Source: Alphaproteobacteria bacterium UBA2784
GTDB taxonomy: Bacteria > Pseudomonadota > Alphaproteobacteria > Micropepsales > Micropepsaceae
Assembly: GCA_002352285.1 (NCBI GenBank)
Contig: DEIC01000124.1
Coordinates: 1,560 to 25,546, forward strand
Length of the DNA stretch: 23,987 nt
Reading direction: 5' to 3'
In this document: positions 22,264 through 23,987 of the stretch, one piece after another
Layout: each line of letters starts with the position of its first letter
Numbering within the stretch: the first letter of the stretch is position 1
Notes under the pieces: model-generated
What the model was told of the DNA's origin: nothing
Seen by the model: the letters and a program-made list of their open reading frames with translations, nothing else
The model's database searches: none
Position numbers and translations under genes: made by a program

Positions 22264-22280
22264 GGTGAAGCACGTAAGGG
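22264..22280 (-). promoter_or_regulatory. Candidate FixJ-binding site upstream of fixK
   Basis: On the minus strand the sequence reads CCCTTACGTGCTTCACC, about 100-115 bases before the fixK ATG. It resembles the TTACGT-containing FixJ sites I recall from rhizobial fixK promoters, and its position between fixJ and fixK is right. No clear -10 box was fixed. Confidence 0.4.
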
Positions 22281-22308
22281 ATAATACCTATGCCGTTCCG
22301 GCAGGCGC

Positions 22309-22941
22309 CTAACCCTCTGATCCGGCAGCAAGTGCCAGCCGCACAAGCTCCGACAGGCTTTTGGCCTGCATCTTGTCCATGACATGGGCGCGGTGGATTT
22401 CGACGGTGCGCGGCGAAATGTCGAGTTCAAATGCGATCTGCTTGTTTGAGGCGCCGCCAACCAGCAGATCCAGAACCTGACGCTCGCGCTGGGTCAGGCC
22501 CGAAAGGCGCGCCTGCGCCTGTTGCGCGACCGACGCCTGCGCCTGCTGGGAGCTTGCGGCCTTCAGCGCGCGGCTCACCGCACTCAGCATCGCCTGTCCG
22601 TCATAGGGCTTTTCGATAAAGTCGGTGGCACCCGCCTTCATTGCCTGCACAGCCAGCGGCACGTCGCCATGGCCGGTCACCACGATCACCGGCAGATTGA
22701 TCTTTCGCCGCATGACTTCTTCGAGAAGCTCGATGCCGCTCATCCCGGGCATGCGCACATCCGTAATCAGGCAGGCCGGACCGCTCAGACCGGACCGCGA
22801 CAGGAGCACATCAAGATGAGCCAGAAATGCTGTGGCCGACGGAAATCCTGAGGCCGCAAAACCTTCCGCCAGAAGAAGCGCGCACAGCGAGTCGCGCACA
22901 TGCCCGTCATCATCCGTGACAAAGACGGTCTGCCCGCTCAT
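22309..22941 (-). CDS. fixJ: FixJ response regulator
   Basis: A 210-residue two-domain regulator. The receiver (1-125) has D10-D11-D12, phospho-acceptor D61 (LITDVRMPGMSG), T89 and K111 (FIEKPYDG). A Gln/Ala-rich linker (132-148) leads to a LuxR-type helix-turn-helix (about 149-205; LTQRERQVLDLLVGGASNKQIAFELDISPRTVEIHRAHVM). FixL phosphorylates FixJ when oxygen is low; the dimer then activates fixK. Its ATG overlaps the fixL stop by four bases, so the pair is translationally coupled. Confidence 0.95.
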   Translation of the reverse strand: MSGQTVFVTDDDGHVRDSLCALLLAEGFAASGFPSATAFLAHLDVLLSRSGLSGPACLITDVRMPGMSGIELLEEVMRRKINLPVIVVTGHGDVPLAVQAMKAGATDFIEKPYDGQAMLSAVSRALKAASSQQAQASVAQQAQARLSGLTQRERQVLDLLVGGASNKQIAFELDISPRTVEIHRAHVMDKMQAKSLSELVRLALAAGSEG

Positions 22942-23987
22942 GGCGATGCCTCAACGGCGGGCAATCGCAACAGGAAAGCGGTGCGGCAGCCCAGCGCCGC
23001 AGCATCATCCGGCGCATATACGATCTCGCCGCCATGCGCCTGTGCAATAGACCGGCAAATGGCAAGACCGACGCCCAGCCCTGCAGGCTTGCTTGTTGTG
23101 AAGGGCTCAAACAGCCGGGCCAGCACATCGGCCGCAACGCCGGGACCGCTGTCTGCCACCAGCAATTCCACCGCTGGCTTGCCTTTGATCTCGCCCGCAC
23201 GGGTCAGGAGCGTGATCTCGCGCGTCTCCTGTCCGGCAAGCGCATCTATCGCATTGCGCAGAAGATTGACCACGATCTGCTGGATCTGGACGCGGTCAAC
23301 CATCAAGGCAGGAAGCTTTGCCGCCAGCCGCTTTTCCACATGGATCAAATGGACACGCAAGTCAGCGAGGCAGAAATCAAGCGCCTCGCCCGCAATGACA
23401 TTGATGTCTTCTTTGCGGCGCACCGGCTCGGCCTTCACGACAAAGTCACGCAGCGACTTGATGATGTCGCCCGCCCGGGCAATCTGCACCGCTGCCTTCT
23501 CAACCATGTCGGCGGCGCGCGCAGCGCCCTCTGCCGACGGCTTTGCCTGTGCCGGTTCTGCGGGCGTACCCATCATCCGCTTTGCTGCATTCACATAGTT
23601 GAGGGCGGCTGCCAGCGGCTGGTTGAGTTCATGGGCCAGTGAAGCCGTCATCTCACCCATAACGCCAACGCGCCCGATATGGGAAAGCTCGTTCTGCATT
23701 GCCGAGAGACGCTGTTCCAGCTCGCGGCGCGCCGAAATGTCGTGGATGATGCCGACAAAAATCCGCTGGCCGTGCAGTGTGCCCTCGCCCACCGACAGAT
23801 ACATGGGAAAGGTCGAGCCATCCTTGCGCTGGCCCATCACCTCGCGGCCAATGCCGATGATCTTGGCATCCCCGGTCTTCACATACTGCCCGACAAAATG
23901 GGCATGCAGGCCGCGATAGGGCGGCGGCATCAGGATGGCAACGTTTTTCCCCAGAACTTCGTCGGGCTGAAATCCGAAAAGCCGCAC
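22938..23987 (-). CDS. fixL: FixL oxygen-sensing histidine kinase, N-terminus beyond the window
   Basis: About 349 codons are visible, entering mid-way through the haem PAS domain. PYRGLHAHFVGQY and KIIGIGREVMGQRKDGSTFPMYLSVGE (about 23-67) align with Bradyrhizobium FixL. The proximal haem histidine (H200 there) is H28 here, and the oxygen-sensing Arg (R220) is R48. The R206 and H214 positions are Gln and Lys. The kinase follows: phospho-acceptor H119 in ASLAHELNQPL, a long spacer, the N-box QIVVNLLRNAIDAL, the G1 box VADSGPGV, and the G2 box GLGVGLAICRSIAQAHGG. Oxygen on the haem turns the kinase off. The segment beginning GTG at the window edge is internal, not a start. Confidence 0.95.
   Translation of the reverse strand: MRLFGFQPDEVLGKNVAILMPPPYRGLHAHFVGQYVKTGDAKIIGIGREVMGQRKDGSTFPMYLSVGEGTLHGQRIFVGIIHDISARRELEQRLSAMQNELSHIGRVGVMGEMTASLAHELNQPLAAALNYVNAAKRMMGTPAEPAQAKPSAEGAARAADMVEKAAVQIARAGDIIKSLRDFVVKAEPVRRKEDINVIAGEALDFCLADLRVHLIHVEKRLAAKLPALMVDRVQIQQIVVNLLRNAIDALAGQETREITLLTRAGEIKGKPAVELLVADSGPGVAADVLARLFEPFTTSKPAGLGVGLAICRSIAQAHGGEIVYAPDDAAALGCRTAFLLRLPAVEASP

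Noticed and set aside
23840..23920. FixL appeared to lack a haem ligand because the position before IIGIGR is Lys.
   Set aside because: In the known register that position is H214, not H200. The proximal histidine matches H28 in GLHAHF, so the haem site is intact.
1..23987. FNR/FixK boxes (TTGAT-N4-ATCAA).
   Set aside because: I scanned the intergenic regions by eye and found no acceptable match; partial matches, such as TTGATTGGAGATCGG near 890, fail the second half. A computed motif search would settle this.
1..23987. CRISPR arrays, transposases, integrase or attachment sites, including next to the tRNA-Val.
   Set aside because: There are no spaced direct repeats and no recombinase genes. 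The bases after the tRNA lead straight into a normal gene with no repeat of the tRNA 3' end noticed.

Overview
The window is about 24 kb of GC-rich DNA from an alphaproteobacterium. Evidence for this is a near-textbook CpdR cell-cycle response regulator, an oxygen-sensing FixL-FixJ-FixK cascade, a CsgH-type curli protein, and a probable SuhB/MmgR-family small RNA, all typical of that class. Free-living orders such as Caulobacterales/Hyphomonadales or Rhizobiales fit best. I cannot fix the genus. There is no phage, transposase or CRISPR array; this looks like chromosomal DNA with a dense load of accessory hydrolases.

Layout, left to right. 1-3.9 kb: a glycosyltransferase cut by the left edge; a probable small RNA with a strong terminator; a GST / N-formylglutamate amidohydrolase pair; cpdR; tRNA-Val(GAC); and a small secreted protein. 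3.9-4.1 kb: a composite multi-hairpin element that looks like a dispersed intergenic repeat. 4.1-6.6 kb: an MBL-fold alkylsulfatase divergent from a DUF1330 protein. 6.6-7.7 kb: a two-gene curli locus (curlin-repeat subunit plus CsgH). 7.9-9.6 kb: an exported amidohydrolase coupled to a tiny membrane protein. 9.7-10.8 kb: an ECF-type sigma factor coupled to a four-helix membrane protein. 10.8-13.8 kb, minus strand: a tight four-gene operon (haloalkane dehalogenase, DUF1330, TetR, MBL hydrolase). 13.9-17.8 kb, plus strand: a divergent three-gene operon (double thioredoxin/isomerase-like protein, lipoprotein formylglycine-generating enzyme, sulfatase). 17.9-20.1 kb: arfB-uup, a ribosome-rescue/ABC-F pair. 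20.3-21.4 kb: an exported TPR protein. 21.4-24 kb: fixL-fixJ-fixK, with fixL cut by the right edge.

How it fits together. The centre (4.1-17.8 kb) is rich in exported or membrane-anchored hydrolases for sulfate esters, organohalides and amides. Two unrelated sulfatase chemistries are present: a zinc MBL alkylsulfatase and a formylglycine sulfatase with its own maturase. The dehalogenase and sulfatase operons diverge from one intergenic region holding a 33-bp two-tier palindrome, a plausible operator for the TetR encoded in the left operon. This is the best candidate for a co-regulated catabolic module not covered by standard annotation. The right end is the microaerobic regulatory cascade, with a candidate FixJ site before fixK.
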